64,000 bases of DNA, taken from assembly GCA_002897995.1 (NCBI GenBank), contig BDTT01000113.1, positions 33,932 to 97,931 of the forward strand. The letters run 5' to 3'. The notes under the pieces are model-generated. The model was not told the origin of the DNA. It made no database searches and saw only the letters and a program-made list of their open reading frames with translations. The translations under genes were made by a program, and so were the position numbers. This DNA is from a bacterium BMS3Bbin10. Its GTDB lineage: Bacteria > Pseudomonadota > Alphaproteobacteria > Rhizobiales > Methyloligellaceae. Below are positions 19,420 through 29,481 of this stretch, one piece after another. Each line of letters begins with the position of its first letter. The first letter of the stretch is position 1.

Positions 19420-19788
19420 TTATCCCTGTTTTCCCTTGCACTTGCAGAGTTTACGCAAATGCTTGATCAGCCCGTCGACCTGCTCGGACGTCAGGGTCTT
19501 GCCCCAGGGCGGCATGAGCGGTGACTTGCTGACCGCCGGCCCGCCATCCAGGATGACGTTCTTCATGTCCGCGTCGGAGAGTTTGTCCATCTCCTTGGCG
19601 CTGGTGAAATCGCGCGGGGTGACGGGGAAGTCCTTGGTGACATTGGGACCGTCACCCTTGCCGCCCAGGCCATGGCACTGGGCGCAATAGAATTTGAACA
19701 CCGTTTCCGTTTCCGCCGACCATGCCGGCGCACCGCCTATGGAGGAAGCAAGGACAAACGGCACAAAGAGAACCAAAAATCGTTTCAT
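19420..19788 (-). CDS. Mono-heme cytochrome c
   Basis: Signal peptide, FKFYCAQCHGLGGKGDGPN. Confidence 0.88.
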   Translation of the reverse strand: MKRFLVLFVPFVLASSIGGAPAWSAETETVFKFYCAQCHGLGGKGDGPNVTKDFPVTPRDFTSAKEMDKLSDADMKNVILDGGPAVSKSPLMPPWGKTLTSEQVDGLIKHLRKLCKCKGKQG

Positions 19789-19803
19789 ATCCGGTTTCCT
19801 TCC

Positions 19804-20478
19804 CTACTTCTTCTTCGCTTTGAAATTGGACACATAGGTCGCCACGTTTTTGATGTCCTTGTCCTTGAGAATGCCGGCGAAGGTGGGCATGGCCTTGACC
19901 GGTTTGAAGACGGTGGGATTTTTCAGGTAAGCGTATATCCAGTCCGGATTGAGACGCTCGCCCGCGCCAACCAGGGAGGGACCGCTGCGCCCGCCCGATA
20001 TCTTTCCCTTGCGGCCCGATGCCTGGTGACAGCCGCTGCACGGCATCTTCTTGATGAAGATCTGCTTACCCTTGACGTTCCTCTTTGGCTTGATGACGCC
20101 CGCCTCGACCGCATCCACGGTCAGGCTCATGAGGAAATCCGTCACATTGGCGGCGTCATCGCCCGCCAGCTTGGGGTGATCGTCGGCATTCTCTTCGTCA
20201 AGGCTGTTGAACTTCAGGGGGCGGATCGGTTTCGGGTCGGCAAGCCACCCGGCCAGCCAGCCCTTCTGGAATTTGGACCCGGCGTACCAGAGCTCCGGCC
20301 CTTTCTTGGCCAGCTGGTCGTCGATGGTTTTCTCCCTGGCCGGGCCGTCCGTATAGTGGCATTGGGCGCAGCCCTTGGCCTCGAAGACGGCCTTTCCGGC
20401 GGCAGGTTCAGCTGAACTGGATGACGCCGCGGCAATCAGGAAGGCCGTACTCAGGGCCGCTTTGAGTATAGATTTCAT
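19804..20478 (-). CDS. Di-heme cytochrome c
   Basis: Start trimmed to MKSILKAALSTAFLIAAASSSSA; CAQCH and CSGCH. Confidence 0.85.
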   Translation of the reverse strand: MKSILKAALSTAFLIAAASSSSAEPAAGKAVFEAKGCAQCHYTDGPAREKTIDDQLAKKGPELWYAGSKFQKGWLAGWLADPKPIRPLKFNSLDEENADDHPKLAGDDAANVTDFLMSLTVDAVEAGVIKPKRNVKGKQIFIKKMPCSGCHQASGRKGKISGGRSGPSLVGAGERLNPDWIYAYLKNPTVFKPVKAMPTFAGILKDKDIKNVATYVSNFKAKKK

Positions 20479-20513
20479 GACGTTCTCTCCTCCAATTCGT
20501 ACATCCGGCGGGC

Positions 20514-22172
20514 TCACGCTTTTGCCTCCGCCGTCTCCTCTTCGTTCTCCGCCCTGCGCATCAGCCATACCCCCGCGCCGCCCGCAATCAGGAAAGCCAG
20601 GATGGCGTAGATATAGACGCTGATGGGCGTCGGAGCCTCCAGGGTCACATAGTGCCAGGTGCTGAGGCTCATGATCAGGCCATGCTCGCCGTTGGAGCCG
20701 TCCCAGGCGTTGGCGGACATGGGAATGAACACGCCCCTCTCGAAGCGCACGTCATTCTTCTCGCCGGTCACCAGCGGCCGTTTCATGACCACGCTCCAGC
20801 GGCCCTGATCCCATTTCGCCTTGCCGCTGACCTGCTGGCTGTCTTCGGCCTGTATCTTGATGGGCTGCTTCCAGCCGCGCGCGTTGCCTTCCTGCGTACC
20901 TCGCTTGCCGGCCTCGGCCAGATCCGCCTTCCAGACCCACAGCTGCACCTGATCAGAGGAGCTTCCGCGGAAAAAATGCGGCTTCTTGGTGCCCTGAGGC
21001 GGCTTCACCGGAAATTGCAGCGCTACGGAATCGCGAAAGGTTTCCAGCTCCCGCGACACCATGCCGTTGGCTTCCACGTAGGAATTGAAACCGCCCACCT
21101 TGGATATCTCGGCGGTTTTGAATTCCTTCGATTTGTCATGGACGACGTCCTTGAAGGGGTCGTCCCAGGTGAGCCGGAAGGCGATGTCCTTGTCATTGAA
21201 CAGCGCTTTCACGGTCACCATCTCGATGCTCGGATTCTGCCAGCGCGGCGGCGCCACCACCTGGCCGGTCAGCCGCATGTCCATGGATTCGGCTGCATCC
21301 CAGGCCGCGTCCTCCGGGCTTTCCGGCAGTTCCCCCTGGACAGGCTTCGCCTTCAGGGCCTGATTGGTGGTCAGTTTATGCTGAAGCGACTTGATGTAGT
21401 TGGCCAGATCCCAGCGGTCCCCCTCGCTCAGGGTCTTGATGAAGGACGGCATGGGCGTGCCGCTGATGCCGGTCGTGAACCGCATATAGATATTCTCGAC
21501 GTCCGTCCCCGCCTTGATCTTCCAGGGATGGGTGACGTTGCGGATACGGATCGGGAAGCCCCAGTCGTCCTTGCGGAACTCCTTGTTTCCATCGCCGCGG
21601 CCGAGTTTGCCGTGGCAGCTCCAGCACTTGGCCCTTTCGAACACTTCCTTGCCCCTGGCGATGGTTTCATCGTTGTAGGGCGCGCGGTTGGCGGGCAGCG
21701 CGACGACCTTGCCGGTCTTCACCGGATCGAGCTCGGGGTCGTCGAATTCCGGGGCGAAGGTCTTGATGTAGCCAATCACCGCCCAGCGGTCGGCCTCGCT
21801 GAGGCCGTTCTTGATCAGGTCCCTGTCGAAGGACTGCATGGCCGTGCCCGGCAACCCCCGGCTGACCGTCCGGAACAGGTCCTCATCGGTGGGCAGCTCG
21901 CCGCTTTGCGTGGTCCGGAACTTGTAGGTGCCAAGCGTAAAGTCGCGGGGCCTGGGGTCCAGATACTTGGCGGCCGGCCCCTCGCCGTCGCCCAGCAGGC
22001 CGTGGCAGAAGCTGCAGCGCCTGAAATAGATCGCGCGGCCTTTTTCCAGCAGCTCCTCGGTCGCCTCGGGCATGGGCTTGCTCGGCGTCTCGGCAGCCAT
22101 GACCGGGCCTGACATCCACAGGACGGCGAAAGCGGCAATGGCGGCGGCGAGCATTTTATGGGCGGTCCGCAT
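20514..22172 (-). CDS. Di-heme cytochrome c with EB_dh-type heme-binding domain and C-terminal TM (module B)
   Basis: Start trimmed to MRTAHKMLAAAIAAFAVLWMSG; CSFCH, CWSCH; paralog of 13829-15376. Confidence 0.82.
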   Translation of the reverse strand: MRTAHKMLAAAIAAFAVLWMSGPVMAAETPSKPMPEATEELLEKGRAIYFRRCSFCHGLLGDGEGPAAKYLDPRPRDFTLGTYKFRTTQSGELPTDEDLFRTVSRGLPGTAMQSFDRDLIKNGLSEADRWAVIGYIKTFAPEFDDPELDPVKTGKVVALPANRAPYNDETIARGKEVFERAKCWSCHGKLGRGDGNKEFRKDDWGFPIRIRNVTHPWKIKAGTDVENIYMRFTTGISGTPMPSFIKTLSEGDRWDLANYIKSLQHKLTTNQALKAKPVQGELPESPEDAAWDAAESMDMRLTGQVVAPPRWQNPSIEMVTVKALFNDKDIAFRLTWDDPFKDVVHDKSKEFKTAEISKVGGFNSYVEANGMVSRELETFRDSVALQFPVKPPQGTKKPHFFRGSSSDQVQLWVWKADLAEAGKRGTQEGNARGWKQPIKIQAEDSQQVSGKAKWDQGRWSVVMKRPLVTGEKNDVRFERGVFIPMSANAWDGSNGEHGLIMSLSTWHYVTLEAPTPISVYIYAILAFLIAGGAGVWLMRRAENEEETAEAKA

Positions 22173-23137
22173 CAGTGACCCTCCGGTATGCGCGGCGTCT
22201 TCTGGGCCAGGTCGTACTCGGCGAGGATGATCTTCCAGCGCTCTTCCTCGGTGAGGCTGAGCTTCCATTCAGGCATGGCCGAATCCCACGGCGTCGCCTC
22301 AGGGGGCAGGCCCGGACCGCCATTGGCGACCCGCCAGAACGTGTAGCCCACGACGATGGTTTCGATGGTGCCGTTGTCGTTGAAATTGAGGGGCCTGAGC
22401 TTGAACCCGTCGGCCATCGGACCATCGCCGGCGACGCTGTCGCCGTGGCAGGCCCGGCAATTCATGGAATACAGGGCGCGGCCCTCGAACAGGTTCTTCT
22501 CCATGAGCGCCGCTTTTGCCGTCTCGGCATCCACCTTGCCGGATTTCAACTGCGCCAGGAACTTCTTCATCGGCTCCACGGGGACGAACTCGAGCACATG
22601 GCCCGGGTCGGTTTCTTCCATCCAGCGCTCCACGTCCTCGCGCACCTGCGGGACGAATTCGATCTCGTTAGCCTTGGCCTGTTCGACAAAGGCGCTGACG
22701 TCGGCGTCCGTGGGGTTGGTAAACGGGTTCTCCTTCGTCTCAAAACTCCTCGGGAAGTTCGACGATGGATGCTGGATGCGCAGCGACGCCGGCACTTCCG
22801 CCTTCGGCACCTTGATCTCATAAACCTGCCAGCCAACCAGCACCGGCACCGCCGCCAGGATCACGGTGCGGGGGATTTTGCCGTAGCCGCCGCGCAGGAA
22901 CTTCCTGACCGGCCTGAGGAAGTCACTGAGTCCCTCGTCGGAAAAGGTGACGAACAAGAACAGCGCGATGATGGTGAGCACCATATAGATGAACATCAAG
23001 GCGCCGGGGACAGGCAGCGGGAAGGGCAGCGTCGTGACCTCGCGGGAGACGGCGGGGATGCCCCACTTCACCAGCGCGTAGACGAGCACCAGAGTTATCA
23101 CCATCGACAGAAAGCTGCCAATTTTCAGTTTCTTCAT
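22172..23137 (-). CDS. Membrane-anchored mono-heme cytochrome c (module B)
   Basis: TM segments; CRACH; TFWRVANGGPGLPPEATPW shared with module A. Confidence 0.85.
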   Translation of the reverse strand: MKKLKIGSFLSMVITLVLVYALVKWGIPAVSREVTTLPFPLPVPGALMFIYMVLTIIALFLFVTFSDEGLSDFLRPVRKFLRGGYGKIPRTVILAAVPVLVGWQVYEIKVPKAEVPASLRIQHPSSNFPRSFETKENPFTNPTDADVSAFVEQAKANEIEFVPQVREDVERWMEETDPGHVLEFVPVEPMKKFLAQLKSGKVDAETAKAALMEKNLFEGRALYSMNCRACHGDSVAGDGPMADGFKLRPLNFNDNGTIETIVVGYTFWRVANGGPGLPPEATPWDSAMPEWKLSLTEEERWKIILAEYDLAQKTPRIPEGH

Positions 23138-23192
23138 GACCGCTCGCCCATGACTGGTTTTTCCAAAACTTGCGCCATCGGATTTCCCTCGC

Positions 23193-24182
23193 CTATTGCT
23201 CCGCCTTCGGTTTCGGCTTTTGCAGCATCAGGAAGGATAAAATGTCCTGATAGTCCTTGACCGTCATGGCCTCGGCCAGGTCGTCCGGCATGACGCTCTT
23301 GGTCTCGTCCGTCTTGATTTGCTTGATATTCTCCTTGAGAATCGTGACCACGTCGCCATTCGCCTTGGTGATGTCTATCTCGCCGGCCTCGTCGCGGGTC
23401 TTCAGCCCGATGGTCTGGCGGCCTTCCTTGTCGATGACGACATAGGTCTCGAAGCCCTTGGTCAATGATTTCGCCGGCCGCAGGATAGATTCAGAGATAA
23501 ATTTCAGTCCCTTGGCGCTGATACCGGAAAGATCGGGGCCGACCTCGCCGCCTTCCCCGTTCAATGTATGGCAATCCAAGCAGTTGTCCTCAAAGACGAC
23601 AGCGCCTTCGCCCGGGTCGCCGCCGCCGGCCGCTGCCGCCGCCTTGATCTTGGAGTAGAATTTCTGTGTGACCTCGCTTGGCGCAGTGTCAATCGCCTCC
23701 ATGTCGAGATCACCGCCCAGCGACATCATATAGGCGGTCACCGCCTTGATTTCCTTCAGGCTCAAGGAGATGGGGGGCGCGTAAACGACCGCCATTTCGT
23801 TCTTGTAGCCCTTGACCACATAGGCGCCGGGACTGGCCAAACTCTCGACGATGTAATCGACAGCGGTGAATTTTGTTCCTTCCTTTTCCGCACGCTCCTT
23901 GGCCCGCTCCACGGCCCGCGCGCCCATTGGCAGTGGGAACTTCTCGCCGAACTGGCCATGATTGGGGCCGCGAACGGCGCTCCCCTGACCGCCGACGCTG
24001 TGACAGGTGAAGCAGCGGCCCTTGCCCCAGTAAATGGCCTCGCCGCCTTCCGGGCTGATATCAACCGCAGCGCTGGTTCTTTTGCCGCCGCCGATGAGCT
24101 GGGTAACGGAATAGCCGATCCACAGATACACTCCAAGCACGACGAGCAGGAAAGGAAAAACCCGGGTAACCACGACATTCAT
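23193..24182 (-). CDS. Di-heme cytochrome c (module B)
   Basis: CFTCH and CLDCH, DNCLDCHTLNGEGGEVGPDLSGI; start trimmed to MNVVVTRVFPFLLVVLG. Confidence 0.85.
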   Translation of the reverse strand: MNVVVTRVFPFLLVVLGVYLWIGYSVTQLIGGGKRTSAAVDISPEGGEAIYWGKGRCFTCHSVGGQGSAVRGPNHGQFGEKFPLPMGARAVERAKERAEKEGTKFTAVDYIVESLASPGAYVVKGYKNEMAVVYAPPISLSLKEIKAVTAYMMSLGGDLDMEAIDTAPSEVTQKFYSKIKAAAAAGGGDPGEGAVVFEDNCLDCHTLNGEGGEVGPDLSGISAKGLKFISESILRPAKSLTKGFETYVVIDKEGRQTIGLKTRDEAGEIDITKANGDVVTILKENIKQIKTDETKSVMPDDLAEAMTVKDYQDILSFLMLQKPKPKAEQ

Positions 24183-24186
24183 GGCG

Positions 24187-26325
24187 TCATTCCTCCTTCT
24201 TGGAGGCGACACCGCCGAGCCAGAACATAAAGGCGCAGCCGATCATGAACAGGAGCACGGCCGCGCCGACCTGCTGCGTCATAACGAAATTACTCGGCGT
24301 ATAGGCCCATTCGGAGGTGTCGCGCATAACCCCGAAAATGTGCCAGTCGCCGCGCAGCCCGGACCGGATGAAGCCCATGAGGCCCATATTCATGGTGATG
24401 ATGAATGTGAGCAGCAGCAGCGCGTATTGCGAGCGATTGCTCATCCTGCCCCATTGGAATTCACCTAAGGATTTCGCCCGCTTGAACAGGAAGACGTCGA
24501 TGACGGAAACCAGGATCAGGCAGCTTATCAACTGAATGAACTGCGCGACGGCGACGTTGCGGAGCACCGGCGAGGCCTTCTCCATGACGACGAAGCCCCA
24601 GACGCCCAGGAACACCGCGACGTTAAAGGCGGTGACGGCCAGATAGAGCACCTGCCCCAGTTTGCCCCGGTCCATCAGCGCCAGAACGATGGCAACCACA
24701 CCGACGGCGGCCTCGAAGACCAGCAGATAGCCGATCATGCGGATGTACTGGGCCCGGTCGGCCGGCAGATCGAGCGAGCCGGGATCCATGGTCAGCATGG
24801 TCACCGCGTATTGCAGCACCAGCGCGATCGCCGCCAGGCCGACGACAAGGATGGTGATCCGGGCGCCCCTGCCCTGGTCGCGTATGGAGACGACCTCCAG
24901 CATATTGCCCCGGCGATAGAGCAGGAAGGAGAAGAATGTCGCCAGGATGATCAGGTTGACCACCGCGTTTTTGGCCGGCATCAGCCCCAGATATTTGAGC
25001 ATGGGATGGAACTGGCTGCCGCCCATTTCACCGACCTCCTGGCCGCTCAGCGGCAGGTTGTGAGGAGTCAGCCAGATGGCGAATGAGAGGATCAGCGCCA
25101 GCAATATGTATTTGATGAACTTGTAATAGCGTTCGGCGCCCGGGATGCGGGTCATGCCGCTCCACAGATAATAGTTGGAGATGACGAACAGCGAGCCCAC
25201 CAGCATGGCCTGGATGATGAAGGTCCAGGAAAAATCGCCGCCCATCATGTTGTTGCCCATGATTGCGCTGGTCGAATAAACTTCGCGGCCAAGATAATAG
25301 CCGGCAAAGGGCAGCGGGATCAGCGCCGCGATGGCGACCAGATTGGAAATGTAACCCATCCAGTCATAGTGCGCCTTCTCCTCCATCGTCTTGGCGCTGA
25401 GGAACTTGACGGCGGCATAGGAACCCGCGACCAGTCCGCCGAAGGCCATATTGCCGAGCATGCGATGGACCGCGATGGGGGTGGCCAGGATGTTCTCAAA
25501 GGCCTCCCAGACGGTGCCGACAAAGTTTCCTTCCCCGTCGACGCCGACGGGACTCATCATGAAGCCGGCCCAGCTGTTGGCCAGTTGCATGATGGCGGTG
25601 CCAAATACGTTCAGGAGAATGCCGATAAAGATGTGGGATGATTTAAGATCCTTGATGATCAGCAGCCCGACGGCCGTCGGCGCGATATAGAGAAGCAGGA
25701 TGAACCAGCGCGTATCGACCCGCATCTCCCCGCCGATCAGGCCGAATGCAAAAGCCACTCCGAACGCGCCCACGATCAGCCCAAGGGCTTTGAACAGCCG
25801 CTGAAGATTCGGCGCGAACGGCTTGTCGCTGCTCAGCAGTTTCCAGCCGTAATAATAGAGATAGAGCGCGAAGGTCTCGCCGAAGAACAACAGCGCATAC
25901 ATGAACATGACGTCTTTGAAGATGCCCGCCATATAGCCCATGAATGTCGGGTAGAGAGTGAACAGCGCAAAGGCCAGCAGCCCGCCCAGCGCCGCCGTGG
26001 TGGCGTAGGCGACGCTCAGCAGGCTGGTGAATTCATAGGCCAGCTTGTCGAATTTGGGATCTTTTTTCTTCCAGCCGATGACCTCGATGATCACCGCGAA
26101 CAACGGCACGCCGAGGACGAATGCGCCGAAGAACAGATGCATCTGCGCCAGGAACCAGACGAGACGCCGGGAATCGAGCCCGACGAACTGGCGGTAGACA
26201 TTCTCCTCCTGGGCGAAAGCCGGGGCCGTGAGGACGAACATTGCGACCGCGCCAGACACGATGGCGCACCATGCCAGATAGCGGCGCGTGGAAATGGCGC
26301 CTTTGCCGTGTCGATCTGCCATCAT
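24187..26325 (-). CDS. Cytochrome bd oxidase subunit I (CydA)-like multi-TM protein (module B)
   Basis: AQMHLFFGAFVLGVP, FFGETFALYLYYYGW, ANSWAGFMMSPVGVD, TPIAVHRMLGNMAFGG. Confidence 0.8.
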   Translation of the reverse strand: MMADRHGKGAISTRRYLAWCAIVSGAVAMFVLTAPAFAQEENVYRQFVGLDSRRLVWFLAQMHLFFGAFVLGVPLFAVIIEVIGWKKKDPKFDKLAYEFTSLLSVAYATTAALGGLLAFALFTLYPTFMGYMAGIFKDVMFMYALLFFGETFALYLYYYGWKLLSSDKPFAPNLQRLFKALGLIVGAFGVAFAFGLIGGEMRVDTRWFILLLYIAPTAVGLLIIKDLKSSHIFIGILLNVFGTAIMQLANSWAGFMMSPVGVDGEGNFVGTVWEAFENILATPIAVHRMLGNMAFGGLVAGSYAAVKFLSAKTMEEKAHYDWMGYISNLVAIAALIPLPFAGYYLGREVYSTSAIMGNNMMGGDFSWTFIIQAMLVGSLFVISNYYLWSGMTRIPGAERYYKFIKYILLALILSFAIWLTPHNLPLSGQEVGEMGGSQFHPMLKYLGLMPAKNAVVNLIILATFFSFLLYRRGNMLEVVSIRDQGRGARITILVVGLAAIALVLQYAVTMLTMDPGSLDLPADRAQYIRMIGYLLVFEAAVGVVAIVLALMDRGKLGQVLYLAVTAFNVAVFLGVWGFVVMEKASPVLRNVAVAQFIQLISCLILVSVIDVFLFKRAKSLGEFQWGRMSNRSQYALLLLTFIITMNMGLMGFIRSGLRGDWHIFGVMRDTSEWAYTPSNFVMTQQVGAAVLLFMIGCAFMFWLGGVASKKEE

Positions 26326-26349
26326 CAGGTTCCCGGCCTTCTTTCAGCG

Positions 26350-27129
26350 CTATTCCGAGTACTCGAAATTAGCGTCGACTGTCCCCTTCGCCGAAACCTT
26401 GATCTTGGTTTTCTTGACGCCGTAACGCGGATGCCACGCCTTCAGCGTGTATTCGCCGGGCGGAATGTTATCGATGGAGAATGACCCGTCATCGCCGACG
26501 ACCACGGCATAGGGATGCGACGGCGCCAGCAGGTAACCGAACATGAAGTTATGGGCTTCGCAGTTGATGCCGATATAGGACGAGCGCCGTGGCTTGATCT
26601 TGTCCCTGAGGTCGCCGGGTTCAGGCTGGCCGAAGTTGAACAGGGTCTTCTTGACCACGCGGCCCTTCTCGACACCGATCAGCTCGCGAGCGTTGATGTT
26701 ATGAAGCACGCCGAGGTCGGAATTGCGAATGACGATGGGGCCGGGCCGCACGACCTGGGCCCAGGGGAGGAACCGGCAGCCCTTTTGATCGACCATATAT
26801 TCGCCGAACTCGGGCTTCTCCCATTTTTTGCCCTCTTTGATCTTGCTGATGAAAACGAAGACGCTGCGCAGCGCGCCGTCCTTGACGTCGACCCAGACGA
26901 CCTCGCGCTCGCCCTTGCCGCAAACGTCGGCATTCTTGGTGATGAGAATCTTCTCAATGCCGTCGGAGGGTACATCGCCCTTGAAGGTCACCTTGCCCTT
27001 GACGGTGCCGCCATCGGCAACATTCACTTCCTTGTATTTGCCGGGCTTGGCTGCATCCGCCGGCGCCACGAACGCAACCGACGCGAAAGCGGCGAGTATG
27101 AGACTGGTGATAAATCTGCTGGATTTCAT
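26350..27129 (-). CDS. Exported protein with carboxypeptidase-regulatory/cupredoxin-like features
   Basis: Signal peptide MKSSRFITSLILAAFASVAFVAPADA; VLHNINA...INCEAHNFMFGYL (CxxHxxM); C-terminal YTLKAWHPRYGVKKTKIKV beta-sandwich-like. Confidence 0.65.
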   Translation of the reverse strand: MKSSRFITSLILAAFASVAFVAPADAAKPGKYKEVNVADGGTVKGKVTFKGDVPSDGIEKILITKNADVCGKGEREVVWVDVKDGALRSVFVFISKIKEGKKWEKPEFGEYMVDQKGCRFLPWAQVVRPGPIVIRNSDLGVLHNINARELIGVEKGRVVKKTLFNFGQPEPGDLRDKIKPRRSSYIGINCEAHNFMFGYLLAPSHPYAVVVGDDGSFSIDNIPPGEYTLKAWHPRYGVKKTKIKVSAKGTVDANFEYSE

Positions 27130-27143
27130 GGGAATTACCTCCG

Positions 27144-29405
27144 TTATCCTTGTCCTTCGCGATCCGGAACCTCCGCGGTCCGAACCGGATGTGAACAGTT
27201 CAGTTCCTCCAATGCTTCGATGGCGACGGACCAAATTCGCTTGCGATCGGGGTTCTGGAGTATATCGACAAACTGGGCGCTGGCCCGGGTGGCGTCCAGA
27301 TCCCGCAACAAACGGGCTGCCAGCCGCCCGTGATAGCCCTCGAATGAGAGGGCAAAATCGACCAACAGCTCGACAGTGCCGTCGCCACCGACGCCGGCAA
27401 TGGCTTCCGCGGCGCTCAGGCGCACGGATGGATCGGGATCGTCGAGCAGCGCCTCGATCTCCGAACCGACCCGGCCCAGGCGGAAAAGCGCACGAACCGT
27501 TTCGGTGCGTACAAAACTGTCTTCATCGCCGATCTGCTCGACCAGAAAAGCCGGCGCCGCTTCGCCGCCAGCCGCGGCCAGGGCGCGGATCAGGAGAAGT
27601 TTCAGGTCCCGGTCCGCCTCCGCCGCCGTGGCCATCAGGATTTCCGTGACCGTATCGGGAAGCGGACTTAAATGCTCGCCAATGCGGGCCAGCGAGTCAG
27701 CCGCCGCCAGACGCAGCTCGGCGTCTCCGTTTTCGAGAGCGCCCGCCAGTTCATGTGCCACGTCGGCATGATGAAGATCCCCCAGAACCCTGGCTGCAAA
27801 GTGGCGGATATCTTCATGCAGCACCACATCCGGCGACAGCGGCATGCGTTTTTTGCCCCTGATGCGCTTCGCCAGGGCCAGGCGCTCCATGTCCATCGGA
27901 GTCAATTCGACGCCTTCTTCCGGCAACCCCACAACCTCGCGCATTTCGGGCGCGTCGTCGAGGATTGCGCTCATGGTCGAAGTCGGAAACGCACCGGCGT
28001 CCTCTTCGTTTTCCGCCACGCTCGCTGACGCGGGCTCGCCCTCTTCTTCGCCCGGATCTTTCGGGGCGGCGGTCCCGGCTTCCGTGTCATCGCCGGCCTC
28101 GGGCTCGTAACCGCCCCGCAGGGCGAAAAGCAGCGCCTCACCGGCGGCGTTGGGCCAAACTGTATCGGCCCGGGCCAGCCGCGCCAGGGCCGGCATGGTT
28201 TCCAGGCGGATCGGCCGCTCCTCGTCACCGATCATGCCCGCAAGCGCTTCCACCGCCCGCTCGCCGCCGGCCGCGGCCAGCCCCTGGAGCGCACCACGGC
28301 GGGCGTCAATGGGCCTGGCGGTGTCGCCAAGCAATGGGATCAGGTCGTCCGCCGCCTCTTGCGGTACGAGCGCGGCAAGGGCGCGGGCGGACGCCGCCGC
28401 GACCGCGCCGGTTCCTTCTTCCAGCTTTTCCCGGAGCGCCGCGACCAGAGCTTCGTCCGCGGGTAAATCCTGTGTGTCCCTGAGTGCCCTCAGAACCGCC
28501 AGCTGCACGGAATTCGAGGTGTCGTCGATCATGGCCGCGAGGCGGTCCGGATGCTGCCCGCCGATAAGGCGAACGGCCTCGGCGCGGACCGTTGCGTCGG
28601 GATCTTCGAGCAGCGCCGCCAGGCGGCCGTCCGCCGGATCCCGCGCCACCAGCGCTTCCATGGCGGCGCGGCGCACTTCGGCGGACTGATCGGCGAAAGC
28701 GCGCGCCAGCGGGCCGGCCGCTTCCGCGGTGCCGGAGGCGGCCAGGGCCGCCGCGGCGCGGCGGCGCAGGCGCACGGAATCTTCGTCAAGAAAACAGGCG
28801 AGCGCCTCGATGCCCGGCTGTCCCATCCGTGCCAGAGCCTTAAAAGCCGCCTCGGTCATGTCCTGGCCATCTTCGAGCTGCATGGCTGCGACGATATCGG
28901 GCACGGCCTCGCCGGCGTCAAGTTCCGCCAGTGCGTCAACCGCCTTGATCTGGATATCGACCCAATCGTCCCAGCCGCTGGAGTAGAATTCCTCTTCATC
29001 CCAGATGATTTCTTCGTCGCGTCCCTTGACCATGCGCTGAAGCCAGGGAATGACCCGCTTGTCCTGCAGTTTCGCCAGCGTCTCGATGGCCGCCAGCTTG
29101 ACCTCCGTACAGGGATCGCCGAGCAGGTTCTCGAAGAGCTGCTGGCCGGCCTGCGGATCGGCCAGTTCCGAAAGCGCCTCGGCGGCATCGGTGCGGACGT
29201 CTTCGTCTTCGTCCAGCAGGGCCGCGATCAGGGGCTGAACGGCGGCCGGAGCCCCGATGCGCCCGGAGGCCCGGGCCGCCAGACAGCGGTGCACGTCGAC
29301 ACCATCACTGAGGATCCCGTTCAGCACCTGGCATACTTCGTCCAGTACCGGCTGGGAAACCGGCGCCTTTTCCCGGTCCGTAGGGTCCTTGTGATGGATA
29401 TTCAT
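27144..29405 (-). CDS. HEAT/PBS-lyase repeat protein
   Basis: Repeated units such as VQPLIAALLDEDEDVRTDAAEALSELAD and LLDDPDPSVRLSAAEAIAGVGG; no signal peptide; start trimmed. Confidence 0.85.
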   Translation of the reverse strand: MNIHHKDPTDREKAPVSQPVLDEVCQVLNGILSDGVDVHRCLAARASGRIGAPAAVQPLIAALLDEDEDVRTDAAEALSELADPQAGQQLFENLLGDPCTEVKLAAIETLAKLQDKRVIPWLQRMVKGRDEEIIWDEEEFYSSGWDDWVDIQIKAVDALAELDAGEAVPDIVAAMQLEDGQDMTEAAFKALARMGQPGIEALACFLDEDSVRLRRRAAAALAASGTAEAAGPLARAFADQSAEVRRAAMEALVARDPADGRLAALLEDPDATVRAEAVRLIGGQHPDRLAAMIDDTSNSVQLAVLRALRDTQDLPADEALVAALREKLEEGTGAVAAASARALAALVPQEAADDLIPLLGDTARPIDARRGALQGLAAAGGERAVEALAGMIGDEERPIRLETMPALARLARADTVWPNAAGEALLFALRGGYEPEAGDDTEAGTAAPKDPGEEEGEPASASVAENEEDAGAFPTSTMSAILDDAPEMREVVGLPEEGVELTPMDMERLALAKRIRGKKRMPLSPDVVLHEDIRHFAARVLGDLHHADVAHELAGALENGDAELRLAAADSLARIGEHLSPLPDTVTEILMATAAEADRDLKLLLIRALAAAGGEAAPAFLVEQIGDEDSFVRTETVRALFRLGRVGSEIEALLDDPDPSVRLSAAEAIAGVGGDGTVELLVDFALSFEGYHGRLAARLLRDLDATRASAQFVDILQNPDRKRIWSVAIEALEELNCSHPVRTAEVPDREGQG

Positions 29406-29481
29406 GGATAAAATCCTCGGTCCAAACGCAGTTACGGGCCCGGCTGGACGCAATGGCCCCCAGCCGAGCCCGCAATAACTA

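Noticed and set aside
16988-26325. Annotation of the two CydA-like genes as cytochrome bd quinol oxidase
   Set aside because: No cydB gene, no GRQPW motif found, and both genes sit among periplasmic cytochromes c.
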